A stretch of DNA of 64,000 bases from positions 1 through 64,000 of the forward strand of contig NZ_FMWU01000025.1 of the NCBI RefSeq assembly GCF_900103195.1, in the 5' to 3' direction. This DNA comes from Methylobacterium sp. UNC378MF. Its GTDB lineage: Bacteria; Pseudomonadota; Alphaproteobacteria; Rhizobiales; Beijerinckiaceae. Within the stretch, counting starts at the first letter, position 1; each line of letters begins with the position of its first letter. The notes under the pieces are model-generated. The model did not search any database. It saw only the letters and a list, made by a program, of their open reading frames with translations, and was not told where the DNA came from. A program made the translations under genes and the position numbers. Positions 8,101 through 14,771 of this stretch are shown one piece after another.

Positions 8101-9634
8101 CGCCCTCGCCGACGGCGCGCAGGGCGGCGACCACATCGGCCTTTCCGTCCAGCGCGACCGCGAGCCGGGCCGGCATGCGCTCGCGGCGATGCGCGACCGC
8201 CGCGGCCATGGTGGCGGCCTGTTCGGGCGCGGCCTCGAGGCGCTCAGCGTAGTCGAGGGCGAGTTCGTTCAGCGCCGCCCGGCTCTGGGCCGAGAGCAGC
8301 AGCACCTGAGCCTGGGGCTCCGGCGCCGCTGCGGAAGGCTTCGCCCAGGCGGGCGCGTCGGTGATGACGACGTGGGCGTTGGTGCCGCCGAAGCCGAAGG
8401 AGTTCACGCCCGCGAAGCGCTCGCGCGAACCGCGGCTGATCGGCATGGCCTCCCGCACGACGTGCAGGTTGAGTTCGCCGAAGGGGATCTCGGGATTCAG
8501 TTCGGCCGCGTGCAGCGACGGCGGCACGAGGTCGTGCTCCAGCGCCAGCGTCGCCTTCATCAGGCCGGCGAGGCCCGAGACCGGCTCGGTGTGGCCGATA
8601 TTGGTCTTGATCGAGCCGATCGGCAGCGGCGCCTGCCGGCCGCGGCCGAGCTTCGAGCCGATGGCCGAGGCCTCGATCGGGTCGCCGACCGGCGTGCCGG
8701 TGCCGTGCGCCTCCATGAAGGCGAGGTCGTCGAGCCGGATCTCGGCCTCGCGATAGACCTTCTCCAGCAGGGCGCCCTGGGCGTAGCCGGAGGGGAGCGA
8801 AATGCCGGTGGTGCGCCCGTCGGAGTTGATCCCCGAGGCGGCCACCACGGCGCGCACGGTGGCGCCGTTGCGCCGCGCGGCCTCGGCCGATTGCAGCACG
8901 AACACCACGCCGCCCTCCGAGCGCACGTAGCCGTCGGCGTTCTTGGAGAACGCCTGGCACAGCCCGGTGCGCGAGAGCATCTGCGCGGTGGAGAAGCAGA
9001 TGAAGTTGAACGGGCTCGCCAGCACGTTGACGCCGGCGACGACGGCGGTATCCACGCGGCCCGACCGGATCGCCTGCACGGCGTTGTCGAAGGCGACAAG
9101 CGAGGACGAGCAGGCCGTGTCGACCGTGAAGCTCGGGCCCTTCAGGTCGAAGATGTAGGAGATGCGGTTCGAGATGATCGAGAGCGTGTTGCCGGTGGCG
9201 GCGTAGGCATCGCCGGACGGCGCGTCGAGGATGCGCAGGTTGCCGTAATCGAGCGAGGAGGCGCCGACGAAGACGCCGATATTGCTGCCGGCCACGTTCG
9301 AGGGGCGCAGGCCCGCATCCTCGAGGGCTTCCCAGGTCAGCTCCAGCAGCATCCGCTGCTGCGGATCCATCTGCTCGGCCTCGCGGGGCGAGATGCCGAA
9401 CACCGCCGGGTCGAACGACCACACGTCGTCGATGACACCGGCGGCCCAGGTGTAGCTCTTGCCGCGCTCATGGGCGCGCGGATGCGCGAACCGCTCCAGG
9501 GAGAAGCGGTCTGCCGGAACCTTGCTGACGGCGCAGCGTCCTTCGGACAGGAGTTGCCATAGCCCGTCGACGCTGGGGGCCCCGGGCAGTCGGCATGCGC
9601 GTCCGACGATCGCAATGTCTGTACGTTGTGTCAC
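2192..9634 (-). CDS. Highly reducing type I polyketide synthase, KS-AT-DH-(degenerate MT)-ER-KR-ACP, no TE
   Basis: This is a single-module, probably iterative PKS of 2480 residues. Numbering is from the GTG at 9634, where homology begins (TDIAIVGRACRLPG). An in-frame ATG at 9784 would add 50 residues of non-domain sequence. KS spans about 1-430: DTACSSS with Cys175, EAHGTGTPVGDP with His310, NIGH with His348. AT spans about 525-830: GHSVGE with Ser621, and YAFH at the specificity loop. DH spans about 885-1170: His921 in HxxxGxxxxP and Asp1085. A methyltransferase-like region lies near 1370-1520, but its SAM loop reads VLQVGFGPLSAQT, so it looks inactive. ER covers about 1740-2055 (VHGGAGGVGLAA), KR about 2075-2260 (TGGLGGFG, then Ser212-Tyr225-Asn229 counted from residue 2000), and the ACP phosphopantetheine serine is about 2393 (GLDSLMG). 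There is no thioesterase, reductase or condensation domain. The layout predicts a largely saturated acyl chain handed to the coupled oxoamine synthase. No convincing Shine-Dalgarno decides between the two starts. Confidence 0.95.
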   Translation of the reverse strand: MTQRTDIAIVGRACRLPGAPSVDGLWQLLSEGRCAVSKVPADRFSLERFAHPRAHERGKSYTWAAGVIDDVWSFDPAVFGISPREAEQMDPQQRMLLELTWEALEDAGLRPSNVAGSNIGVFVGASSLDYGNLRILDAPSGDAYAATGNTLSIISNRISYIFDLKGPSFTVDTACSSSLVAFDNAVQAIRSGRVDTAVVAGVNVLASPFNFICFSTAQMLSRTGLCQAFSKNADGYVRSEGGVVFVLQSAEAARRNGATVRAVVAASGINSDGRTTGISLPSGYAQGALLEKVYREAEIRLDDLAFMEAHGTGTPVGDPIEASAIGSKLGRGRQAPLPIGSIKTNIGHTEPVSGLAGLMKATLALEHDLVPPSLHAAELNPEIPFGELNLHVVREAMPISRGSRERFAGVNSFGFGGTNAHVVITDAPAWAKPSAAAPEPQAQVLLLSAQSRAALNELALDYAERLEAAPEQAATMAAAVAHRRERMPARLAVALDGKADVVAALRAVGEGEDTQDAFTGTAVDRVAEVAFVYSGNGSQWAGMGREAYEENPAFRAAFDRIDTLFQGYSDWSLKDALYADDLDERLVLTSVSQPLIFAIESASTAALKAKGLIPSYVLGHSVGEIAAAEAAGILSLEDAVRVIYYRSHHQETTHGQGTMAVLLMPSEEVEAFLKDYPTLDIAAYNSPKAVTVAGPVADIDAALKALSRKRRRGRKLDLAYAFHGRLMDPTEKPLLRDLAGLKAKAGTTAMVSTVTGSVLDGSHFGASYWWRNIREPVRFCEAVQDATRRGARVFVEVGPRATLMSHVGDAVEPLGIETATVGVMHRKASGGDPIAKAVSAALVQGAQVNETLLFGDAPKGEVRLPTYPWQRRPFRLADTTEGVGAMSPRPYHPLIGSRTTFDGLEWNGFVDPVTVPELEDHKVDGQVIMPGAGFVEMALACVREALRDDEVVLADFEIVAPMVFTEDALREVAVRLSGSGNGIQVLSRPRLTQTPWQLHAQAKIVEGTFSAPKMPDLDGFSFDTAGDHVLTGDALYAKALASGLAFGPSFRQVAMSARLDDVTIVSDLIPAEPDTRYGLVPNRLDACFHGLILLFADLLGENGGKAYIPVRFGEVRLLRPGVVIARSIIRTRRCNERSILADFTLLDAEGAVIATIREGRFQALRAKSGGDLSAFAISQVPELATEPTAIPMERRPSVAARLRPLAAEAKGPSDAALSPGHLLLEGWATSLAYRLASGLAQGETVSVTDSRVPEALRPWLLNALYALESSGLAERAGQNWTLGDGSALPAPDEIMRWIAGDHPDLSAELVLIADVGALVDRLLAGKLTDAPALPQGAIDAFVLRSATARHGADVVAGLIERSRAQLPKERALRVLQVGFGPLSAQTATFAAAAEARLTVFETDRRLAERARLSLGRAAAVVESAEELAPGSFDLILASGSLHRGDRALPGQLAGVLATGGLLVAVEPGASLFRDLVFGLTAGWFEEAAGGMPVGRLEDIEGWQRILSAHGLVKVEVERAASANGDDLLLTAEAPVRPGPAPAQSFAFIIGSDDEFAAETASSLATLLVAGGVHVSIILDSETSLMELEKETPDTVVFLAGAFTRGGEAAERLRDRCLSLKRCTEHLGSRQTKLWVVAPGATRDRGGQTTNIEAGVWAFSRTLANEAPNLDVRRIDLSPEMSSKRASERLRDLILSGTPETEIVLDDERTQVVRFHAGRPQHRDPADAVPAEAARLERSNTGGLSEMVWGPAERRTPGKGEMEIAVEATGLNFRDVLWALSMLPEEILEDGFAGPRLGLECAGRVTAVGPGVKGFKVGDPVVAFAQSGFATHIVVPDLVVAPMPQGLDPMAAATVPVAFLTAYYGLVSCARMRRGEWVLVHGGAGGVGLAALQIAKLKGARVIATAGSREKRALVKALGAEHVLDSRSLAFVDEVRAITGDGVDIVLNSLFGEAMERSLNALRPFGRFIELGKRDYVANTHIGLRPFRRNLSYFGVDLDQVIQHQGDDGARMFREVMALFNDGGLKPLPYQPFTAAETSDAFRLMQQSGHIGKIVISPPKAGTIMKDTAKPFTVSAEGVHLLTGGLGGFGLEAARWLIDRGAKHLVLAGRKGAATDEAKAIVAELTARGVTVEAKAVDITSRASVDRLIAGIEQGGKKLAGVLHAAAVLQDGLISNIDAAALDAVIGPKVIGAQHLDAATRDRSLDYFVLFSSATTFIGNPGQGSYVAANGFMEGLARQRRRRGLPALAVAWGAIGDVGMLARNKAVMEGLAGRVGVTPMEARRCLDLMAEALGSQGASPDEAVIAIAAMHWGKARERLATMRSPSYAELGSDQQAEAGGVQAINIAALLKGGDLDVARKTVSDAIVEDIARILRLPKDDISRVRQLSEIGLDSLMGVELGASLQERFALDAPPAGLSSGMTVNELSESLIQAVSAPMDETAGVAMSLVSKHVGGEVDAQMIAPLRELIEQTSSEIKETNS

Positions 9635-10002
9635 GTTCGGTTCGCACACGCTCGTTATCGGAAGTCGGCTCGGCTCTCGACGAGTGAGTACCCTCTCACC
9701 CCTTACTGTGGCACCATTGCGGTGTCCAACCAGCCCCAACGCGAGGTCATCCCTGCGCGGCGAAATTGCCGGAGGCTGTGACATGTATTCATCAGAAGCT
9801 TATCCAATTCCTGCGGTCAAAACGCCAAGATTGAACCGCTGGACCGGCTGTCGAGACGCGAACTCGATCACGAGAAAGCCACAGTTGCGTCTCGGCGGGG
9901 GCGGCCCGTCTAGCGGCATCGCGGCTGATTCCGGAAGAAACCTTCGCGGTCCGGCGCAGATCCCACACAGAAATTCAGGCCCCGCGGCCGTCACGGCGTC
10001 GA

Positions 10003-11346
10003 TCAAGACCCGTTCCGTGCGACGCTCTCTGCGGTTCGTCCAATCCCGCAATAGGTGAAACCGTGGCGCGCCGCGCTCGCGGGGTCGTAGATGTTGCGCA
10101 GGTCGATCAGCACCGGGGCCGATCCGCCGGACGCCATGGCCTGACGCAGCCGGTCGAGGTCCAGCGCCCGGAAGGCGTTCCACTCGGTGACGATCACCAG
10201 GGCGTCGGCGCCTTCCGCGCAGGCATAGGCGTTCTCGGCGTAATCCACAGCCGGCATCAGAATTCGCGCCTGCTCCATGCCTTCGGGATCGTAGGCGCGG
10301 ACCGTCGCGCCGGCATCCTGCAGGCCGGCCACGATCGCCAGGGAGGGTGCGTCGCGCATGTCGTCGGTGTTGGGCTTGAAGGTCAGCCCGAGCAGCGCCA
10401 CCGTCCGGCCCCGCACCGAGCCGCCGCAGGCCTTGATCACCTTGCGGGCCATGGCGCGCTTGCGCTGGTCGTTGACCGCCACCACCGTCTCGACGAGCCG
10501 CAGCGGCGTGCCGGCATCCTGGGCGGTCTTGACCAGCGCCAGGGTGTCCTTGGGAAAGCACGAGCCGCCATAGCCCGGGCCGGCATGCAGGAACTTCGAC
10601 CCGATCCGGTTGTCCAGGCCGATGCCGCGCGCCACCGCCTGCACATCCGCGCCGACCGCCTCGCACAGGTCCGCGATCTCGTTGATGAAGGTGATCTTCG
10701 CCGCCAGGAACGCGTTCGCCGCGTATTTGGTCAGCTCGGCGGTGCGCCGCGACGTGACCATGATCGGCGCCTGGTTCAGGTAGAGCGGCCGGTAGACCTC
10801 GCGCATCACCGCCTCGGCCCGGGCCTCCTCGGCCCCGACGACGATGCGGTCGGGCCGCTTGAAATCGGCGATGGCCGCGCCTTCGCGCAGGAATTCGGGA
10901 TTCGAGGCAACCGCGAACTCGGCCTCGGGGTTAGCCTCGCGGATGATGCGCTCGACCTCGTCGCCGGTACCCACCGGCACGGTCGACTTGGTCACCACCA
11001 CCGTGAAGCCCGACAGCGCCCCGGCGATCTCCCGGGCGGCCGCGTAGACGAAGCTCAGGTCGGCGAAGCCGTCGCCGCGGCGGGACGGCGTGCCCACCGC
11101 GATGAACACCGCGTCCGCCTCGGCCACGGCCTCCTGCATGCTCGCGCGGAAGGCGAGCCGGCCCTGGCGGACGTTCTCGGCCACCAGCGCGTCGAGACCC
11201 GGCTCGTAGATCGGCATGCGGCCGGCGTTCAGGCTGGCGATCTTGTCGGGCTCACGGTCGATGCAGACGACGCTGTGGCCGAAATCCGCGAGGCATGCAC
11301 CGGAGACCAGGCCGACATATCCGGCCCCAATCATCGCAATCCGCAT
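10003..11346 (-). CDS. ugd: UDP-glucose 6-dehydrogenase
   Basis: This enzyme oxidises UDP-glucose to UDP-glucuronate with two NAD+, supplying uronic acid for cell-surface polysaccharides. The 447-residue protein begins with the Rossmann motif MRIAMIGAGYVGL and carries VTKSTVPVGTG, the substrate helix around EFLREG, and the catalytic Cys263 in GPGYGGSCFPKD. The C-terminal UDP-binding domain includes LGLTFKPNTDDMR. I chose the ATG at 11346 because GGGAGGG lies just upstream; the frame stays open further upstream but has no homology there. The gene diverges from argB. An export gene and a PKS are nearby, but no sugar-transferase genes accompany them. Confidence 0.96.
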   Translation of the reverse strand: MRIAMIGAGYVGLVSGACLADFGHSVVCIDREPDKIASLNAGRMPIYEPGLDALVAENVRQGRLAFRASMQEAVAEADAVFIAVGTPSRRGDGFADLSFVYAAAREIAGALSGFTVVVTKSTVPVGTGDEVERIIREANPEAEFAVASNPEFLREGAAIADFKRPDRIVVGAEEARAEAVMREVYRPLYLNQAPIMVTSRRTAELTKYAANAFLAAKITFINEIADLCEAVGADVQAVARGIGLDNRIGSKFLHAGPGYGGSCFPKDTLALVKTAQDAGTPLRLVETVVAVNDQRKRAMARKVIKACGGSVRGRTVALLGLTFKPNTDDMRDAPSLAIVAGLQDAGATVRAYDPEGMEQARILMPAVDYAENAYACAEGADALVIVTEWNAFRALDLDRLRQAMASGGSAPVLIDLRNIYDPASAARHGFTYCGIGRTAESVARNGS

Positions 11347-11638
11347 CGGGCCCTCCCGGCAGCTCGCCCAGCGGCTTGCTGCGATGCAACATGATCCCGG
11401 CTGTCCGAGGATGCAAGCCGGGTCAGCCTGGATCTGCTCCAGTCTGTCATGGGAATGCAACACCCGCGAAGGATGACCGGCGTTTGACAGCAGGCGCCCG
11501 GCCGCGCTGCCGCCCGTATGCGAACGCGCGCGGCGCGGCTTCGCAGCGCGCGCGGCTTCCTGTAGAAGCGCCACCGCCCGACGGGGAGGCACAAATCCGC
11601 CCCCGAGGACCCGACCCAAGGATCGGCGAAGGACCGTG

Positions 11639-12532
11639 ATGACCGAATTGCCCAACGTGCATGTGCGTGCCGAGGTCCTGGCCCAGGCGCTGCCTCACAT
11701 GCAGCGCTACGACCAGGAGATCGTGGTCATCAAGTATGGCGGCCACGCCATGGGCGACCGGGCCGCGGCCGAGGACTTCGCCGAGGACATCGTCCTCTTG
11801 GAGCAGTCCGGTTTGAAGCCGATCGTCGTGCACGGCGGCGGGCCGCAGATCGGCAAGATGCTCGACCGGCTCGGCATCCAGTCCGAGTTCCGCGGCGGCC
11901 TGCGCGTCACCGATGAGGCCACCGTCGAGGTGGTCGAGATGGTCCTGGCGGGCCTGATCAACAAGCAGATCGTGGGCTGGATCTCCGCCGAGGGCGGCCG
12001 GGCCGTCGGCCTGTGCGGCAAGGACGGCAACATGGTCCGCGCCAAGCGGGCGATGAAGACCGTCGTCGACCCCGAGAGCCACGTGGAGCAGACCGTGGAT
12101 CTGGGCCTCGTCGGCGAGCCGGACCACGTCGAGCGCGGCGTCCTCGACGCGGTGCTGAAGGCTGAGCTGATCCCCGTCCTCGCCCCCGTGGCCTACGGGG
12201 AGGACGGCCAGACCTACAACGTCAATGCCGACACCTTCGCGGGGGCGATCGCCGGGGCGCTCCGGGCCAAGCGCCTGCTGCTGCTCACCGACGTGCCGGG
12301 CGTGCTCGACAAGGACAAGAAACTGATCCCCGAACTCACCGTGGAGGATTGCCGGCGCCTGATCGCCGACGGCACCATCACGGGCGGGATGATCCCCAAG
12401 ATCGAGACCTGCATGTACGCGATCGAGCGCGGCGTCGAGGCGGTCGTCATCCTCGACGGCAAGGTCAACCACGCGGTGCTCCTCGAGCTGTTTACCGATT
12501 ACGGCGCGGGCACGCTGATCCGGCGCGGCTGA
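11639..12532 (+). CDS. argB: Acetylglutamate kinase
   Basis: ArgB phosphorylates N-acetyl-L-glutamate, the second step of arginine biosynthesis in the cytoplasm. The protein (about 297 residues) shows the amino-acid-kinase fold motifs VIKYGGHAMGD, VVHGGGPQIG, and the nucleotide/substrate loops LTDVPGVLDKDKK and TGGMIPKIETC. A GTG lies immediately before the ATG; the ATG at 11639 is better spaced from GAAGGA at 11628-11633. It is followed in the same direction by a HAD nucleotidase, an arrangement common in alphaproteobacteria. Confidence 0.97.
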   Translation: MTELPNVHVRAEVLAQALPHMQRYDQEIVVIKYGGHAMGDRAAAEDFAEDIVLLEQSGLKPIVVHGGGPQIGKMLDRLGIQSEFRGGLRVTDEATVEVVEMVLAGLINKQIVGWISAEGGRAVGLCGKDGNMVRAKRAMKTVVDPESHVEQTVDLGLVGEPDHVERGVLDAVLKAELIPVLAPVAYGEDGQTYNVNADTFAGAIAGALRAKRLLLLTDVPGVLDKDKKLIPELTVEDCRRLIADGTITGGMIPKIETCMYAIERGVEAVVILDGKVNHAVLLELFTDYGAGTLIRRG

Positions 12533-12697
12533 ACGCCCGTCCGCCGGGCGAGCCGGCGGCATCCATCGGCGACCGGGACGGCAACTTCCACCCCGGTCGC
12601 GCATTGTCGTGCTCCCGTCCAGGCCGGTGCAAGCCAGCCTTGCGAGCTTGACCTTTCAGGTCCAGACTCAGCCCTAGGGGACCACGACGACGAAGGG

Positions 12698-13453
12698 ATG
12701 CCGGTGCATCACCCCGACAAGGCTCAGTTTACCACCGCCGCGTCCCGCGGGTTCGCCGACGTCGACACCTGGGTGTTCGACCTCGACAACACGCTCTATC
12801 CGAGCGACGCGCAGGTCTGGCCGAAGGTGGACGAGCGTATCACCCTCTACGTGATGCAGCTCTACGGACTCGACGGGATCTCCGCCCGGGCCCTTCAGAA
12901 ATACTTCTATCACCGTTACGGCACGACGCTGTCGGCGCTGATGCAAGAGGAGCAGGTCGATCCGCACGACTTCCTCGATTTCGCCCACGACATCGACCAT
13001 TCGTCGATCAAGCTCGACAAGGATCTGGGCGACGCGATCGAGCGGCTTCCGGGCCGCAAGCTGATCCTGACCAACGGCTCGCGCCGGCACGCCGAGAACG
13101 TCGCCGCCAAGCTCGGCATCCTCGACCATTTCGAGGACGTGTTCGACATCGCGGCCGCCGACTTCGTGCCGAAGCCCGAGCGCTCGACCTACGAGCGGTT
13201 CCTGCTCGCCCACGGGGTGGAGCCGACCCGCGCCGTCCTGTTCGAGGACATCGCCCGCAATCTCGCGGTGCCGCACGACCTCGGCATGGCGACCGTGCTG
13301 GTGGTGCCCAAGATCACCGATCCCTACCGCGAGGCCTTCGAGCAGGAGGCGGTGCGCGAGCCGCATATCGACCACATCACGGACGATCTCGCGGCCTTCC
13401 TGTCCGCCTGCGTACTGCCCGAGGCGGGGTGCGGGTCCGGGGAGCGCCGCTGA
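12698..13453 (+). CDS. Pyrimidine 5'-nucleotidase, HAD superfamily
   Basis: This 251-residue haloacid-dehalogenase-type phosphatase resembles the pyrimidine 5'-nucleotidase subfamily (yeast Sdt1-like), which dephosphorylates pyrimidine nucleoside monophosphates. Motif I is VFDLDNTLYP (Asp28 nucleophile, Asp30 acid/base), motif II is LILTNGSRRH, the motif III lysine lies in FVPKPER, and motif IV is VLFEDIARNL. It sits 165 bases after argB and may share its transcript. HAD substrate specificity cannot be settled from sequence. Confidence 0.88.
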   Translation: MPVHHPDKAQFTTAASRGFADVDTWVFDLDNTLYPSDAQVWPKVDERITLYVMQLYGLDGISARALQKYFYHRYGTTLSALMQEEQVDPHDFLDFAHDIDHSSIKLDKDLGDAIERLPGRKLILTNGSRRHAENVAAKLGILDHFEDVFDIAAADFVPKPERSTYERFLLAHGVEPTRAVLFEDIARNLAVPHDLGMATVLVVPKITDPYREAFEQEAVREPHIDHITDDLAAFLSACVLPEAGCGSGERR

Positions 13454-13644
13454 CGCAAAGCCCACGGCTCATGGGCAGACCCCGGAACGTCCGCGGATAC
13501 GGGCCGCGTCGCGTTGGGTTTGCAACCCAATCGACAAGCCGGCGGCGATCCTGTAGAGAGCCGGCCAACTCACAACAGGATCGCCGAAATCCTGGCGCCG
13601 ATCGCCCATGAGGGGCGGGACGGCGCGACGGCCGGAGCTATGCC

Positions 13645-14046
13645 ATGAACATCATCGAGCAGCTGGAGCGCGAGGAAGTCGCGCGCCTCGCCAAGACCAT
13701 CCCGGATTTCGAGCCGGGCGATACACTCATCGTCAACGTCCGCGTGAAGGAAGGCGAGCGCACCCGCGTCCAGGCCTACGAGGGCGTCTGCATCGCCCGC
13801 TCGGGCGGCGGCCTCAACGAGAGCTTCACGGTCCGCAAGATCTCCTACGGCGAGGGCGTGGAGCGCGTCTTCCCGGTGCATTCGCCGATGATCGATTCGA
13901 TCAAGGTGGCCCGCCGCGGCAAGGTGCGCCGCGCCAAGCTGTATTACCTGCGCGACCGCCGCGGGAAGTCGGCCCGCATCGTCGAGCGCACCGATCGCTA
14001 CAAGACCAAGGACACCCCGGCCGCGGCGCCCGCTGCCGCCGAGTGA
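13645..14046 (+). CDS. rplS: 50S ribosomal protein L19
   Basis: L19 sits at the 30S-50S interface of the ribosome. The 133-residue sequence has the family pattern: an N-terminal helix beginning MNIIEQLEREE, then FEPGDTLIVNVRVKEGER, FEG-like YEGVCIAR, FTVRKISYGEGVERVFP, and the basic end RAKLYYLRDRRGKSARI. A short Ala/Pro tail follows, as is common in alphaproteobacteria. The gene stands alone here; the usual trmD/rimM partners are not in the window. A good intrinsic terminator follows. Confidence 0.98.
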   Translation: MNIIEQLEREEVARLAKTIPDFEPGDTLIVNVRVKEGERTRVQAYEGVCIARSGGGLNESFTVRKISYGEGVERVFPVHSPMIDSIKVARRGKVRRAKLYYLRDRRGKSARIVERTDRYKTKDTPAAAPAAAE

Positions 14047-14091
14047 TCCGTCCGGATCGCCCCGCAGGCCGGAGCGACCACGCAGTTTCAG

Positions 14092-14121
14092 ACCGGTCCG
14101 GCTCAGCCGGGCCGGTTTTTT
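14092..14121 (+). terminator. Rho-independent terminator of rplS
   Basis: A GC-rich stem (ACCGGTCCGG at 14092-14101 pairing with CCGGGCCGGT at 14107-14116, one T-G pair, loop CTCAG) runs straight into six T residues. It lies 45 bases after the rplS stop and is a textbook intrinsic terminator. Confidence 0.9.
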
Positions 14122-14171
14122 CTTGGCCATCCACCTTCGCGGTCAGGCCTTCGGCCGCCGCCATCGTCCGC

Positions 14172-14311
14172 TCAGGCGGCCCGGACCCCATCGAGGAACC
14201 GGTGGATCTCGGCGGAGAGCTGCTCGGACGTACGCGACATCTCGGCCGCGGCGCCGAGAACGCGCTCGGCCGTGACTTGGATCCGGTGGAGACGTTCGAC
14301 CCGGTGAACCA
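14172..14311 (-). pseudogene. C-terminal remnant of a methyl-accepting chemotaxis protein
   Basis: Reading the minus strand to the TGA at 14172-14174 gives a tail ending VTAERVLGAAAEMSRTSEQL, then SAEIHRFLDGVRAA. This matches the usual end of alphaproteobacterial chemoreceptors, where the last signalling helix finishes with an LxxEVxxFLxxVRAA-like sequence. Upstream in the same frame the homology dissolves into unrelated sequence after about 45 residues, and no receptor, HAMP or ligand domain exists within the available space. I read it as a decayed 3' fragment. The left limit of homology is approximate. Confidence 0.55.
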
Positions 14312-14387
14312 AAGGGGAGGCCGGCTCGGCGGAATACCCGTCAGGGTATCCGCTTTCATCGCCAGCGCTCGCGGGTTCGGGGCGCCG

Positions 14388-14771
14388 CTACCCGATCCGC
14401 GCCGTAACCTCGATCTCGACGCGCATCTCGGGGCGCAGAAGGCCCGCTACGACCACGATCGTGGCGGCCGGCCGGATATCGGCCAATACCCGCCCGCAGA
14501 CCGCCAGCACGGCCTCGGCATCATCCCGGTCGGTAACGTAGTAGGTGGCGCGCAGGACGCCGCCGAGGCCGGTTCCGGCCTCGGCGAGCACCGACCGGAT
14601 CGTGCGCCAGCAAGCCTCGGCCTGCGCGGCGGCTCCCTCCGGCATCGTCATCGTGGCGTAGTCGTAGCCGGTTGTCCCGGACAGGTAGACAATGTTCCCG
14701 TCGACCACCGCCCGGGAGTAGCCGTAATCGCGCTCGAACGGCGAGCCCGACGTGATCAGCCGCCGGCTCAT
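14388..14771 (-). CDS. RidA family protein (YjgF/YER057c/UK114)
   Basis: This 127-residue protein has the RidA fold signature: an N-terminal strand with SRAVVDGNIVYLSGTTG, a central helix, LRATYYVTDRDD, and a C-terminal strand with the family-typical arginine and glutamate (RPEMRVEIEVTA). RidA enzymes deaminate reactive enamine/imine intermediates made by PLP dehydratases; other family members have different small-molecule roles. It overlaps the end of the upstream lytic transglycosylase gene by 4 bases (ATGA), so the two are translationally coupled although no functional link is obvious. Confidence 0.9.
   Translation of the reverse strand: MSRRLITSGSPFERDYGYSRAVVDGNIVYLSGTTGYDYATMTMPEGAAAQAEACWRTIRSVLAEAGTGLGGVLRATYYVTDRDDAEAVLAVCGRVLADIRPAATIVVVAGLLRPEMRVEIEVTARIG

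Noticed and set aside
2705..9562. A 2285-codon open frame on the plus strand opposite the PKS gene
   Set aside because: It is the antisense shadow of a very GC-rich gene: stops are rare on the reverse frame, the translation is rich in Arg, Gly, His and Glu, and no domain motif occurs.
9635..9784. N-terminal 50-residue extension of the PKS from the ATG at 9784
   Set aside because: The extra residues match no docking or KS sequence and homology begins right at the GTG; the evidence is not decisive because neither start has a good ribosome binding site.
11347..11655. 103-residue upstream extension of UDP-glucose dehydrogenase
   Set aside because: The Rossmann motif begins at the ATG at 11346, which has GGGAGGG upstream; the extension is composition-driven.
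13514..13530. Hairpin TTGGGTT-TGC-AACCCAA before rplS, considered as a terminator or leader element
   Set aside because: Only seven base pairs with no U tract and no known L19 leader consensus; too weak to list.
14047..14387. Longer plus-strand frame running from rplS towards the RidA gene
   Set aside because: It crosses the rplS terminator and has no homology; the minus-strand chemoreceptor remnant explains the only recognisable similarity.
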